Below, one piece after another: positions 35,887-47,744 of a DNA stretch of 64,000 nt. The stretch comes from Orobanche coerulescens. Its lineage: Eukaryota > Streptophyta > Magnoliopsida > Lamiales > Orobanchaceae. The notes beneath the pieces were generated by a model that was not told the DNA's origin, searched no databases, and saw only the letters and a list, made by a program, of their open reading frames with translations. Each line of letters opens with the position of its first letter. Position 1 is the stretch's first letter. The position numbers were made by a program, and so were the translations under genes. The stretch lies in contig CM065815.1 of NCBI GenBank assembly GCA_033398695.1, positions 99,166,501 through 99,230,500 on the forward strand, in the 5' to 3' direction.

Positions 35887-37137
35887 TGTTGGTGCCTTTT
35901 TCAAGTATACTCGATACAGCTTGGGAAATGTTTAAGCAACAGGCTGTATGGTTTTCGAATCTGAGTGCGTAGCGGAAGTCTTTAATATAGTAAGTTGCCG
36001 TCGATACAGCAACTCGGTTTATTCTCATGTTAGCTTGGTGCGTACATGGTTTTGCAGTGTATACTTGTATAAATCACAGTTATAAAAACAGTAACGGCGA
36101 AAGGTAAATAACACAGTATTTAAGTGGTTCGAGGTAAACCCCTCTACGTCCACTGGTCCTCCACACAGGAGTAAAACGTTTATTATAAATACTGCGTACA
36201 CAACTATGTATTTATAATCAAACCTATCCTTGTATCGTTCACACAGATTGATACAAAGAATGTCGCTTTCAACCGTTCACACAGATTGGTTAAAGCTTCC
36301 TTCTTGACTAGCTTCTTCACACACAGTTCCAAAGCTTCGTCCTCTTATTCGTCCCACACAGGTCAGAATAACTTGTTGAGTTCACACAGAGCTCGGTTTT
36401 TACACAAAGGTAAAAAGGTAGGTAACCGGGTAAGAACAGCAGCTTGGAATATAAAGTTCTTGAGCTGATGATGACTGTTCTTGATGTTGAGCACTGTATA
36501 TCTCTTTTGATCTGATTTGCAGAAAGCTTCTGGAGATATGTTTTGCTCTGATGTATATAATGATAGCTTCTTCACTTGATAGCTTCAATGTGTGTATATC
36601 TATGTATATCTATATCTTTCTTCAACGCTCTTTATGAGATATATATAGTCTTCTGAATATTATATCCGTTGAGATAGATCCGTTGGGCAAGATTCCGTGA
36701 AGACTTAAATAGACCAGGATCCGGATATTGCGGGATTTGAAGATCTCTGACAGCTTCAGTATTTAAATACTTTATCCTTTCAGTATTTAAATACTTCTTT
36801 ATCAAACGGTACTTGACTTTAGTGACTACTAAAGATTCCTTTTAAAGCGATCTTCAGTCCTGATCCGATGTGGATGCTGTATCCACTAGCACTGTAGCCA
36901 TATAGGAATAGTCAGGCGCTGTATGGAAGGGCGCTGTATTGAGGTTTCGAGACAGCTTCCATACTTGGCGCTTATTTAGACTTTGTTGCTGTATCTTGGT
37001 AGCGCGAGCTTCTTTGTATCTTTGGCGCTGTGATAAGGTCTTCGATACAGGATTGCAACTTCAACCGGCTTTCGATACAGGGCTTGCTGTATCAAGCTTT
37101 GTTGTTTGGCAATTATCAAAACATCATTATCTCAACA
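35887..37137 (-). mobile_element. Copia F LTR 1
   Basis: 1251 bp; on the minus strand TGTTGAGATAATG...ACAGTTACC side, with TGTTGGTGCC at the plus-strand left end. It contains a reverse TATA (36639-36648) and GCTGTAT/ATACAGC repeats in U3. It is preceded (plus strand) by target duplication GTAAC. Confidence 0.88.
36860..37115 (-). promoter_or_regulatory. GCTGTAT/ATACAGC array in U3 of F LTR 1
   Basis: About ten copies of GCTGTAT or its complement ATACAGC/ATACAGG lie in the first ~280 bp of the LTR, upstream (minus strand) of the CTATATATAT box at 36639-36648. The same array is at 40260-40495, 43670-43915 and 47075-47295. Two palindromes AGTATTTAAATACT lie between array and TATA (36769-36796). 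Confidence 0.55.
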
Positions 37138-39287
37138 ATTTCCCCCTTTTTGATAATTTCCAAAACTTCTTTGATGATTCAAAAACTTCTTGATCATGCC
37201 AAGTTCTTGATATCAAAACCTCGTCAGGCTAAAAACAATTTCCCCTTCGATAACCACTTGTTGGTAACATGAGAAAACTTCGATACAGGGCTTGCTTAAT
37301 TTTCCCAACAGTTTCCCTCTTTATTTGATAGTTTCTTGAGCAGGCTTCTTGATCTTCAGCACTTAGTCTAAAAGAAATGTGAACTGCTCGCAGGCAAGTT
37401 CTAAAATGATAGCATCTAATAGGGAAGTGTGTTACATCTTAAACTTATGATTGGCGCGCAGGCACAATCTTACATTTGTGATCTAGTTGAGTACAACTTA
37501 ACCTATGAACTGTTCACAGACGAGTTCTTACAGCAATACATAGTAAAATAAATTTATCAATCATAATTGATGTCCTGTTGTGGAAATAGTATAGTGTTCT
37601 TCCTTAAGAGGTACATACAGGATTCAATTTATGTTCGGATTAACGCTGTATTCATGGGTCGTACTGTATTCCCCCTTAATTAATGCACACGTCAGCTGTA
37701 GGAAGGTTTCATGCCTTCTTTGTCCTACAGTGCTTTATTGACGGTTCTGAGTGTACAGTTAATTAATGGTAGATACTGTATTCTTGGGTCTTACAGCATT
37801 CCCCCTCACTTAATGAGTAAAAGCATAAAAACTTACAGGGATTTCTGGCTGTAGCGTTTCCAATTCATGTCGACGCATGGATATCAAGTAACTTTGGGTC
37901 CTGGTGTGACATTGCCTTTTGGTACCCAAATTTGCCGGGCAACAATTTGTTTGTTGTAGGCTACTTTTGGTCCATTATATCGATATCTACGTGAGGCAGG
38001 CATGTAGTCGTTGTAATCATTATAATGCATGAAAAATCGAGAATTATAGTTGTTATTCCAGTACGATTGTCGTCTCGGAGGTGGAGCCATTTTCTTTGGC
38101 CTAACATCTTGCCTTCTGGGTCTCCAGTTGGATTCCCAACGATGTTGTTGATACTGCGCGGATACCTGCTTTCTTGATGGATAACGGGCTCTGTATCGAT
38201 GTCTAGGCACGCCAGCTGTCTTGGCACGGGCCTTTGTTGGTTGGATCTGACCTTCTTCTGAATGATCTTGGCGTTTATGATATGCTTGTGGAGCATCTTT
38301 GTTGAGTCATATACGAGTGGTCATTGGTTCCACTGTCTCGAATAGTAGAGTTGCGGGGTGGAATGGCGGCTTTTCTTTGTTCGCGGTGCAACGGGTTCCT
38401 TCACGGGGCTCGGAACTTCTTTCGATACGAGGATGGATTCCTCACTCTGACGAATCTTGTACTAGGTTTTCTTTGTTGGAGAAGCAGTTGTATCCTAAGC
38501 CACGTTTATCATGAGCATGTTGCCCAGTGCTTAGGATCTCTTCCATTCTTTTAGAGGATTTCTCGAAAGATTTCAAGATTGTCTCTAATTCTCCTTCATG
38601 TTTCTCGAGAGATTTTACTTTGGCTTGAGTAGAGCCAAATCATTTGTCTTGCTTTCAAGATAAGACTTAGTCTCATTTAGATTATGAGCAAGTTGATGAT
38701 TGCTCTCCATGAGTTTTTCTAAATTGACTTTCTTTGTTTTGCAATCGGTGACATATTTTCGTAATTATTCTTGACAAGTCATTTTCTTCTTTCAGCTCTA
38801 AGTTAGAAATTTCAAGCTGTATGTTTTCTCCTTTCAATATCTCATGGTCCGTTTGAATGTTATTAAATTCATTCAACATGTTTTCAAAAGTATGAGATGC
38901 ATTTATAGGAATAGTTGAGGTGGAGCTTACCTCATCATCATCGCCGTCTTCATTTTCTTCTTTAACTTCGGCCATAGAGCACACATAGGCTCTATCCTCT
39001 AGCTCATCATCAGACGATTCACTATCAGTGACCACCTGAAGACATTCTTCGGTCTTTGTTGATGCGGGCGGAGCTTTTGATTCTCCAATGAGGGCTTTGA
39101 GTTTGTTCTTCATCCTGTTTCTCCAGTCATCAAACTCGTTAATGTGAAACATAGATATCTTATTTGAGATAAAGGTATCCATATTAGAGGATGGGAATTA
39201 CAAAGACATTTTGAAAATAAGTATTTTTAAGGATCGATTCGATTAAAAATGCATTGATTCTTTTAGAATCAACCGCTCGATACCAAT
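37138..39287 (-). mobile_element. Copia F internal region 1
   Basis: 2150 bp. The PBS at 39275-39285 reads one base short of TGGTATCAGAGC (a CAG site). The gag-like reading is split: N-terminal 38682-39182 and C-terminal 37884-38210, with indels between. The 3' portion (37138-37880) is non-coding with several purine tracts. Confidence 0.85.
37884..39182 (-). pseudogene. Gag-like ORF of F INT 1 (frameshifted)
   Basis: Starts MDTFISNKISMFHINEFDDW and proceeds through the acidic EENEDGDDDE stretch, but shifts frame near 38750 and again between 38210 and 38680. The C-terminal reading has NRYDV-free basic sequence with PPPRRQSYWNNNYN, SRRYRYNGPKVAYNKQ and RQIWVPKG. INT 2 keeps the N-terminal 330 codons open, so see that entry for the protein. 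Confidence 0.75.
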
Positions 39288-40519
39288 TGTTGGTCCCTTT
39301 TTCAAGTATACTCGTCTGACTTGGGAAATGTTTAAGCAACAGTTGTATGGTTTTCGAATACGAGTGCGTAGCGGAAGTATTTAATATAGTAAGTTGCCGT
39401 CGTCTGACAACTCGGTTTATTCTCTGTTAGCTTGGTGCATACGGGGTTTTGCAGATGTATACTTGTATAAATCACGCTTATGAAAACAAGATGGCGAAAG
39501 GTAAATAACACAGTATTTAAGTGGTTCGAGGTAAACCCCTCTACGTCCACTGGTCCTCCACACAGGAGTAAAGCGTTTATTATAAATCTGCGTACACAAC
39601 TATGTATTTAAAATCAAACCTATCCATGTATCGTTCACAGATTGATACAAAGAATGTCGCTTTCAACCGTTCACACAGTTGGTTAAAGCTTCCTTCTTGA
39701 CTAGCTTCTTCACACACGGTTCAAAGCTTCGTCCTCTTATTCGTCCCACACAGTCGAATAACTTGTTGAGTTCACACAAAGCTCGGTTTTTACAGAGGTA
39801 AAAGGTAGGTAGCAGGGTAAGAGCAATGACTTTGAATATAAAGTTCTTGGTGATGATGACTGTTCTTGATGTTGAGCACTGTATATCTCTTTTGATCTCA
39901 TTTGCAGAAAGCTTCTGGAGATATGTTTTGCTCTGATGTATATAATGATAGCTTCTTCACTTGATAACTTCAGTGTGTGTATATCTATGTATATCTATAT
40001 CTTTCTTCAACGCTCTTTATGAGATATATATAGTCTTCTGAATATTATATCCATTGAGATAGATCCGTTGGGCAAGATTCCGTGAAGACTTAAATAGACC
40101 AGGATCCGGATATTGCGGGATTTGAAGATCTCTGACAGCTTCAGTATTTAAATACTTTATCCTTTCAGTATTTAAATACTTCTTTATCAAACGGTACTTG
40201 ACTTTAGTGACTACTAAAGATTCCTTTTAAAACGATCTTCAGTCCTGATCCGATGTGGATTACGTATCCACTGCTTGTAGCCATATTGGAATAGTCGGTA
40301 TTGTATGGAAGGGCGCTGTATTGAGGTTTCGAGACAGCTTCCATACTTGGCGCTTATTTAGACTTTGTTGCTGTATCTTGGTAGCGCGAGAGCTTGCTGT
40401 ATGCTGGCGCTGTGATAAGGTCTTCGATACAGGATTGCAACTTCAACCGGCTTTCGATACAGGGCTTGCTGTATCAAGCTTTGTTGTTTGGCAATTATCA
40501 AAACATCATTATCTCAACA
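39288..40519 (-). mobile_element. Copia F LTR 2
   Basis: 1232 bp. It differs from LTR 1 and LTR 3 mainly in 39300-39850, where CAG/CTG-bearing words are replaced, for example CTCGATACAGCTTGGG by CTCGTCTGACTTGGG. Confidence 0.88.
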
Positions 40520-41263
40520 ATTTCCCCCTTTTTGATAATTTCCAAAACTTCTTTGATGATTCAAAAACTTCTTGATCATGCCAAGTTCTTGATATCAAAA
40601 CCTCGTCAGGCTAAAAACAATTTCCCCTTCGATAACCACTTGTTGGTAACATGAGAAAACTTCGATACAGGGCTTGCTTAATTTTCCCAACAGTTTCCCT
40701 CTTTATTTGATAGTTTCTTGAGCAGGCTTCTTGATCTTCAGCACTTAGTCTAAAAGAAATGTGAACTGCTCGCAGGCAAGTTCTAAAATGATAGCATCTA
40801 ATAGGGAAGTGTGTTACATCTTAAACTTATGATTGGCGCGCAGGCACAATCTTACATTTGTGATCTAGTTGAGTACAACTTAACCTATGAACTGTTCACA
40901 GACGAGTTCTTACAGCAATACATAGTAAAATAAATTTATCAATCATAATTGATGTCCTGTTGTGGAAATAGTATAGTGTTCTTCCTTAAGAGGTACATAC
41001 AGGATTCAATTTATGTTCGGATTAACGCTGTATTCATGGGTCGTACTGTATTCCCCCTTAATTAATGCACACGTCACCGTAGGAAGGTTTCATGCCTTCT
41101 TTGTCTACTGATGCTTTATTGTGATTACGAGTGTACAGTTAATTAATGGTAGATACTGTATTCTTGGGTCTTACAGCATTCCCCCTCACTTAATGAGTAA
41201 AAGCATAAAAACTTACAGGGATTTCTGGCTGTAGCGTTTCCAATTCATGTCGACGCATGGATA

Positions 41264-42575
41264 TCAAGTAACTTTGGGTCCTGGTGTGACATTGCCTTTT
41301 GGTACCCAAATTTGCCGGGCAACAATTTGTTTGTTGTAGGCTACTTTTGGTCCATTATATCGATATCTACGTGAGGCAGGCACGTAGTCGTTGTAATCAT
41401 TATAATGCATGAAAAATCGAGAATTATAGTTGTTATTCCAGTACGATTGTCGTCTCGGAGGTGGAGCCATTTTCTTTGGCCAAACATCTTGCCTTACAGG
41501 TCTCGGTTGGATTCCCAACGATGTTGTTGATCTGCGCGGATACACCTTTCTTGATGGATAACGGGGCTCCTGTATCCAATGTCTAGCACCTGTGACCGAG
41601 AAATGCTGGCATGCGGGCCTTTGTTGGTTGAATCTGACCTTCTTCTGAATGATTCGCGGCGTTTATGATATGCTTGTGGAGCATCTTTGTTGAGTCATAT
41701 ACGAGTGGCTGTTGGTTCCACTGTCTCGAATAGTAGAGTTGCGGAGGTGGAATGGCAGCTTTTGCTGTTCGCGGTGCAACGGGTTCCTTCACAGGGCTCG
41801 GAACTTCTTTCGATACAAGGATGGATTCCTCACTCCTGACGAATACTGTACTAGATTTTTCTTTGTTGGAGAACGAGTTGTATCCTAAGCCACGTTTATC
41901 ATGAGCATGTTGCCCAGTGCTTAGGATCTCTTCCATTCTTTTAGAGGATTTCTCGAAAGATTTCAAGATTGTCTCTAATTCTCCTTCATGTTTCTCGAGA
42001 GATTTTACTTTGGCTTCGAGTAGAGCCAAATCATTTGTCTTGCTTTCAAGATAAGACTTAGTCTCATTTAGATTATGAGCAAGTTGATGATTGCTCTCCA
42101 TGAGTTTTTCTAAATTGACTTTGCTGTTTTCGCAATCAGCTGACATATTTTCGTAATTATTCTTCAGCAAGTCATTTTCTTCTTTCAGCTCTAAGTTAGA
42201 AATTTCAAGCTGTATGTTTTCTCCTTTCAATATCTCATGGTCCGTTTGAATGTTATTAAATTCATTCAACATGTTTTCAAAAGTATGAGATGCATTTATA
42301 GGAATAGTTGAGGTGGAGCTTACCTCATCATCATCGCCGTCTTCATTTTCTTCTTTAACTTCGGCCATAGAGCACACATAGGATCTATCCTCTAGCTCAT
42401 CATCAGACGATTCACTATCAGTGACCACCTGAAGACATTCTTCGGTCTTTGTTGATGCGGGCGGAGCTTTTGATTCTCCAATGAGGGCTTTGAGTTTGTT
42501 CTTCATCCTGTTTCTCCAGTCATCAAACTCGTTAATGTGAAACATAGATATCTTATTTGAGATAAAGGTATCCAT
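41264..42575 (-). CDS. Gag-like protein of SIRE-like element F, best copy (frame break near 41580)
   Basis: Begins MDTFISNKISMFHINEFDDW at 42575 and stays open for 330 codons to 41583; a second frame covers 41545-41264. N-terminus: FDDWRNRMKNKLKALI resembles the start of a Copia capsid domain (F-x2-W-x2-RM), but the usual 150-residue UBN2 body is missing. Residues ~50-85 are acidic and serine-rich. Residues ~95-215 are rich in leucine, glutamate and asparagine with heptad spacing (coiled coil). Then follow MEEILSTGQHAHDKRGLGYN, a motif typical of SIRE gag, and a basic RNA-binding-like tail ending ARQIWVPKG, which in full elements leads into protease. No protease, integrase or RT follows. I infer an internally deleted gag that could still assemble or bind RNA and be mobilised in trans. 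Confidence 0.75.
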
Positions 42576-42671
42576 ATTAGAGGATGGGAATTACAAAGAC
42601 TATTTTCGAAAATAAGTATTTTTAAGGATCTGATTCAGTTAAAAATGCGACTGATTCTTTTTAGAATCAAC

Positions 42672-42683
42672 CGCTCTGATACC
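42672..42683 (-). other. Primer-binding site (iMet tRNA), F INT 2
   Basis: Plus strand reads GCTCTGATACCA, the complement of TGGTATCAGAGC, two bases from the end of LTR 3. INT 3 has the same at 46081-46092. Confidence 0.88.
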
Positions 42684-42685
42684 AA

Positions 42686-43937
42686 TTGTTGGTCCCTTTT
42701 TCAAGTATACTCGATACAGCTTGGGAAATGTTTAAGCAACAGGCTGTATGGTTTTCGAATCTGAGTGCGTAGCGGAAGTCTTTAATATAGTAAGTTGTCG
42801 TCGATACAGCAACTCGGTTTATTCTCCTGTTAGCTTGGTGCATACAGGGTTTTGCAGTGTATACTTGTATAAATCACAGTTATGAAAACAGTAACGGCGA
42901 AAGGTAAATAACACAGTATTTAAGTGGTTCGAGGTAAACCCCTCTACGTCCACTGGTCCTCCACACAGGAGTAAAACGTTTATTATAAATACTGCGTACA
43001 CAACTATGTATTTATAATCAAACCTATCCATGTATCGTTCACACAGATTGATACAAAGAATGTCGCTTTCAACCGTTCACACAGATTGGTTAAAGCTTCC
43101 TTCTTGACTAGCTTCTTCACACACAGTTCCAAAGCTTCGTCCTCTTATTCGTCCCACACAGGTCAGAATAACTTGTTGAGTTCACACAGAGCTCGGTTTT
43201 TACACAGAGGTAAAAAGGTAGGTAACCGGGTAAGAACAGCAGCTTTGAATATAAAGTTCTTGAGCTGATGATGACTGTTCTTGATGTTGAGCACTGTATA
43301 TCTCTTTTGATCTCATTTGCAGAAAGCTTCTGGAGATATGTTTTGCTCTGATGTATATAATGATAGCTTCTTCACTTGATAACTTCAGTGTGTGTATATC
43401 TATGTATATCTATATCTTTCTTCAACGCTCTTTATGAGATATATATAGTCTTCTGAATATTATATCCGTTGAGATAGATCCGTTGGGCAAGATTCCGTGA
43501 AGACTTAAATAGACCAGGATCCGGATATTGCGGGATTTGAAGATCTCTGACAGCTTCAGTATTTAAATACTTTATCCTTTCAGTATTTAAATACTTCTTT
43601 ATCAAACGGTACTTGACTTTAGTGACTACTAAAGATTCCTTTTAAAACGATCTTCAGTCCTGATCCGATGTGGATGCTGTATCCACTAGCACTGTAGCCA
43701 TATTGGAATAGTCAGGCGCTGTATGGAAGGGCGCTGTATTGAGGTTTCGAGACAGCTTCCATACTTGGCGCTTATTTAGACTTTGTTGCTGTATCTTGGT
43801 AGCGCGAGAGCTTGCTGTATGCTGGCGCTGTGATAAGGTCTTCGATACAGGATTGCAACTTCAACCGGCTTTCGATACAGGGCTTGCTGTATCAAGCTTT
43901 GTTGTTTGGCAATTATCAAAACATCATTATCTCAACA
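42686..43937 (-). mobile_element. Copia F LTR 3
   Basis: 1252 bp; nearly identical to LTR 1, including the ATACAGC words that LTR 2 and LTR 4 have lost in part. Confidence 0.88.
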
Positions 43938-46094
43938 ATTTCCCCCTTTTTGATAATTTCCAAAACTTCTTTGATGATTCAAAAACTTCTTGATCATGCC
44001 AAGTTCTTGATATCAAAACCTCGTCAGGCTAAAAACAATTTCCCCTTCGATAACCACTTGTTGGTAACATGAGAAAACTTCGATACAGGGCTTGCTTAAT
44101 TTTCCCAACAGTTTCCCTCTTTATTTGATAGTTTCTTGAGCAGGCTTCTTGATCTTCAGCACTTAGTCTAAAAGAAATGTGAACTGCTCGCAGGCAAGTT
44201 CTAAAATGATAGCATCTAATAGGGAAGTGTGTTACATCTTAAACTTATGATTGGCGCGCAGGCACAATCTTACATTTGTGATCTAGTTGAGTACAACTTA
44301 ACCTATGAAGCCCCATTCTGAGACGAGTTCTTACTGCAATACATAGTAAAATAAATTTATCAATCATAATTGATGTCTGTTGTGGAAATAGTATAGTGTT
44401 CTTCCTTAAGAGGTACATACAGGATTCAATTTATGTTCGGATTAACGCTGTATTCGGGGGTCGTCTTGTATTCCCCCTTAATTAATGCACACGTCACCTG
44501 TAGGAAGGTTTCATGCCTTTTTGTCCTACAGTGCTTTATTGTGATTACGAGTGTACGATTAATTAATGGTAGATCTTGTATTCTTGGGTCTTACTGACAT
44601 TCCCCTCACTTAATGAGTAAAAGCATAAAAACTTACAGGATTTACATGGCGTTTCAATTCATGTCGACGCATGGATATCAAGTAACTTTGGGTCGTGGTG
44701 TGACATTGCCTTTTGGTACCCAAATTTGCCGGGCAACAATTTGTTTGTTGTAGGCTACTTTTGGTCCATTATATCGATATCTACGTGAGGCAGGCACGTA
44801 GTCGTTGTAATCATTATAATGCATGAAAAATCGAGAATTATAGTTGTTATTCGATCGATTGTCGTCTCGGAGGTGGAGCCATTTTCTTTGGCCAAACATC
44901 TTGCCTTCTGGGTCTCGGTTGGATTCCCAACGATGTTGTTGATCTGCGCGGATACACCTTTCTTGATGGATAACGGGGCTCCTGTATCGATGTCTAGGCA
45001 CGCCTTATCGAGAGAAATGCTGCATGCGGGCCTTTGTTGGTTGGATCTGACCTTCTTCTGAATGAGTGATGGCGTTTATGATATGCTTGTGGAGCATCTG
45101 TTGAGTACGCCTTCGAGTGGTATTGGTTCCACTGTCTCGAATAGTAGAGTTGCGGAGGTGGAATGGCAGCTTTTGCTGTTCGCGGTGCAACGGGTTCCTT
45201 CACAGGGCTCGGAACTTCTTTCGATACAGGGATGGATTCCTCACTCCTGACGAATACTGTACTAGATTTTTCTTTGTTGGAGAACGAGTTGTATCCTAAG
45301 CCACGTTTATCATGAGCATGTTGCCCAGTGCTTAGGATCTCTTCCATTCTTTTAGAGGATTTCTCGAAAGATTTCAAGATTGTCTCTAATTCTCCTTCAC
45401 GTTTCTCAAGAGATTTTACTTTGGCTTCGAGTAGAGCCAAATCATTTGTCTTGCTTTCAAGATAAGACTTAGTCTCATTTAGATTATGAGCAAGTTGATG
45501 ATTGCTCTCCATGAGTTTTTCTCAATTGACTTTGCTGTTTTCGCAATCAGCTGACATATTTTCGTAATTATTCTTCAGCAAGTCATTTTCTTCTTTCAGC
45601 TCTAAGTTAGAAATTTCAAGTTGTATGTTTTCTCCTTTCAATATCTCATGGTCCGTTTGAATGTTATTAAATTCATTCAACATGTTTTCAAAAGTATGAG
45701 ATGCATTTATAGGAATAGTTGAGGTGGAGCTTACCTCATCATCATCGCCGTCTTCATTTTCTTCTTTAACTTCGGCCATAGAGCACACATAGGATCTATC
45801 CTCTAGCTCATCATCAGACGATTCACTATCAGTGACCACCTGAAGACATTCTTCGGTCTTTGTTGATGCGGGCGGAGCTTTTGATTCTCCAATGAGGGCT
45901 TTGAGTTTGTTCTTCATCCTGTTTCTCCAGTCATCAAACTCGTTAATGTGAAACATAGATATCTTATTTGAGATAAAGGTATCCATATTAGAGGATGGGA
46001 ATTACAAAGACTATTTTCGAAAATAAGTATTTTTAAGGATCCGATTCGATTAAAAATGCGTGATTCTTTTAGAATCAACCGCTCTGATACCAAT
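43938..46094 (-). mobile_element. Copia F internal region 3
   Basis: 2157 bp. Gag-like reading is split into 45522-45986, 44994-45512 and 44678-45001. The region 44300-45120 carries many small differences from INT 2. Confidence 0.85.
44678..45986 (-). pseudogene. Gag-like ORF of F INT 3 (frameshifted)
   Basis: Same protein as in INT 2. A stop arises near 45522 because one base differs after NSKVN (TCTCAATTGAC against TCTAAATTGAC). The coiled-coil and KRGLGYNS part then reads from 45512 to about 45010, and the basic tail with RQIWVPKG reads in a third frame to 44678. Confidence 0.75.
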
Positions 46095-47336
46095 TGTTGG
46101 TCCCTTTTTCAAGTATACTCGTCTGACTTGGGAAATGTTTAAGCAACAGTATGGTTTTCGAATACGAGTGCGTAGCGGAAGTCTTTAATATAGTAAGTTG
46201 TAAATCGTCTGAATCTCGGTTTATTCTCCTGTTATCTTGGTGCATACGGGGTTTTGCAGTGTATACTTGTATAAATCACGGTTATGAAAACAAGAACGGC
46301 GAAAGGTAAATAACACGGTATTTAAGTGGTTCGAGGTAAACCCCTCTACGTCCACTGGTCCTCCACACAGAGTAAAGCGTTTATTATAAATCTGCGTACA
46401 CAACTATGTATTTATAATCAAACCTATCCATGTATCGTTCACATGATTGATACAAAGAATGTCGCTTTCAACCGTTCACACAGATTGGTTAAAGCTTCCT
46501 TCTTGACTAGCTTCTTCACACACAGTTCCAAAGCTTCGTCCTCTTATTCGTCCCACACAGGTCAGAATAAATTGTTGAGTTCACACAGAGCTCGGTTTTT
46601 ACACATATGTAAAAAGGTAGGTAACAGGGTAAGAACAATGACTTTGAATATAAAGTTCTTGAGCCGATGATGTTGTTCTTGATGTTGAGCCTTTGTATAT
46701 CTCTTTTGATCTGATTTGCAGAAAGCTTCTGGAGATATGTTTTGCTCTGATGTATATAATGATAGCTTCTTCACTTGATAACTTCAGTGTGTGTATATCT
46801 ATGTATATCTATATCTTTCTTCAACGCTCTTTATGAGATATATATAGTCTTCTGAATATTATATCCGTTGAGATAGATCTGTTGGGCAAGATTCCGTGAA
46901 GACTTAAATAGACCAGGATCCGGATATTGCGGGATTTGAAGATCTCTGACAGCTTCAGTATTTAAATACTTTATCCTTTCAGTATTTAAATACTTCTTTA
47001 TCAAACGGTACTTGACTTTAGTGACTACTAAAGATTCCTTTTAAAACGATCTTCAGTCCTGATCCGATGTGGATGCTGTATCCACTAGCACTGTAGCCAT
47101 ATTGGAATAGTCAGGCGCTGTATGGAAGGGCGCTGTATTGAGGTTTCGAGACAGCTTCCATACTTGGCGCTTATTTAGACTTTGTTGCTGTATCTTGGTA
47201 GCGCGAGAGCTTGCTGTATGCTGGCGCTGTGATAAGGTCTTCGATACAGGATTGCAACTTCAACCGGCTTTCGATACAGGGCTTGTTGTATCAAGCTTTG
47301 TTGTTTGGAAATTATCAAAACATCATTATCCCAACA
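46095..47336 (-). mobile_element. Copia F LTR 4
   Basis: 1242 bp, with LTR 2-like changes in 46095-46700. Ends CCCAACA at 47336, then target duplication GTAAC. Confidence 0.88.
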
Positions 47337-47341
47337 GTAAC

Positions 47342-47740
47342 AATATTACGTACATAGGTTATATTATTACCTATAGAGTTAAAATGATGGCAGTAGGCTG
47401 TGGAATTTTTTCAGCAGTGGCTTTGTGGTGAAGGATTAAGACATAAATTTGGTGGTTGTATTTCTCACTTTGTTATGATTTTTCAACTGTAACTTGGTTA
47501 ATTATTTTTTGGGTTTCTGTTTGAACTAGTGGTTTGGGTTTCACAAATTTAATTGGATGGATATGTATTTGCGGTTTGTACATTTCACTATGATGATCAC
47601 AATAAGAAATATTATTATCGAGGTAAGTAATGTTGTTATCGGCCTAGATAATGATATTTTGAATAACTAAACTTTATAAATATTATTATGGAGTTGTGGT
47701 AGAGATTAATTACTTGTATGATAATTCTAGAGTGAGGAAG
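47342..47740. other. AT-rich spacer right of F multimer
   Basis: No ORF of note, RNA gene or known repeat seen. Probably the original host sequence into which F inserted. Confidence 0.4.
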
Positions 47741-47744
47741 TGAG

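Larger units (their letters stand above)
40520..42685 (-). mobile_element. Copia F internal region 2
   Basis: 2166 bp and the best preserved of the three. The PBS at 42672-42683 is a perfect complement of TGGTATCAGAGC. The gag-like ORF begins about 100 bp downstream of it. Purine tracts are at the LTR 2 border. Confidence 0.88.
35887..47336 (-). mobile_element. SIRE-like Copia F multimer: four LTRs, three internal regions
   Basis: On the minus strand the order is LTR4-INT3-LTR3-INT2-LTR2-INT1-LTR1. LTRs are 35887-37137, 39288-40519, 42686-43937 and 46095-47336. Each INT is about 2.15 kb and begins (minus strand) with an iMet primer site and ends with AAAAAGGGGGAAAT. GTAAC flanks the array at 35882-35886 and 47337-47341, so a single integration site bounds three unit lengths. 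The INTs encode only gag-like protein, hence a non-autonomous SIRE/Maximus-like derivative. Confidence 0.9.
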
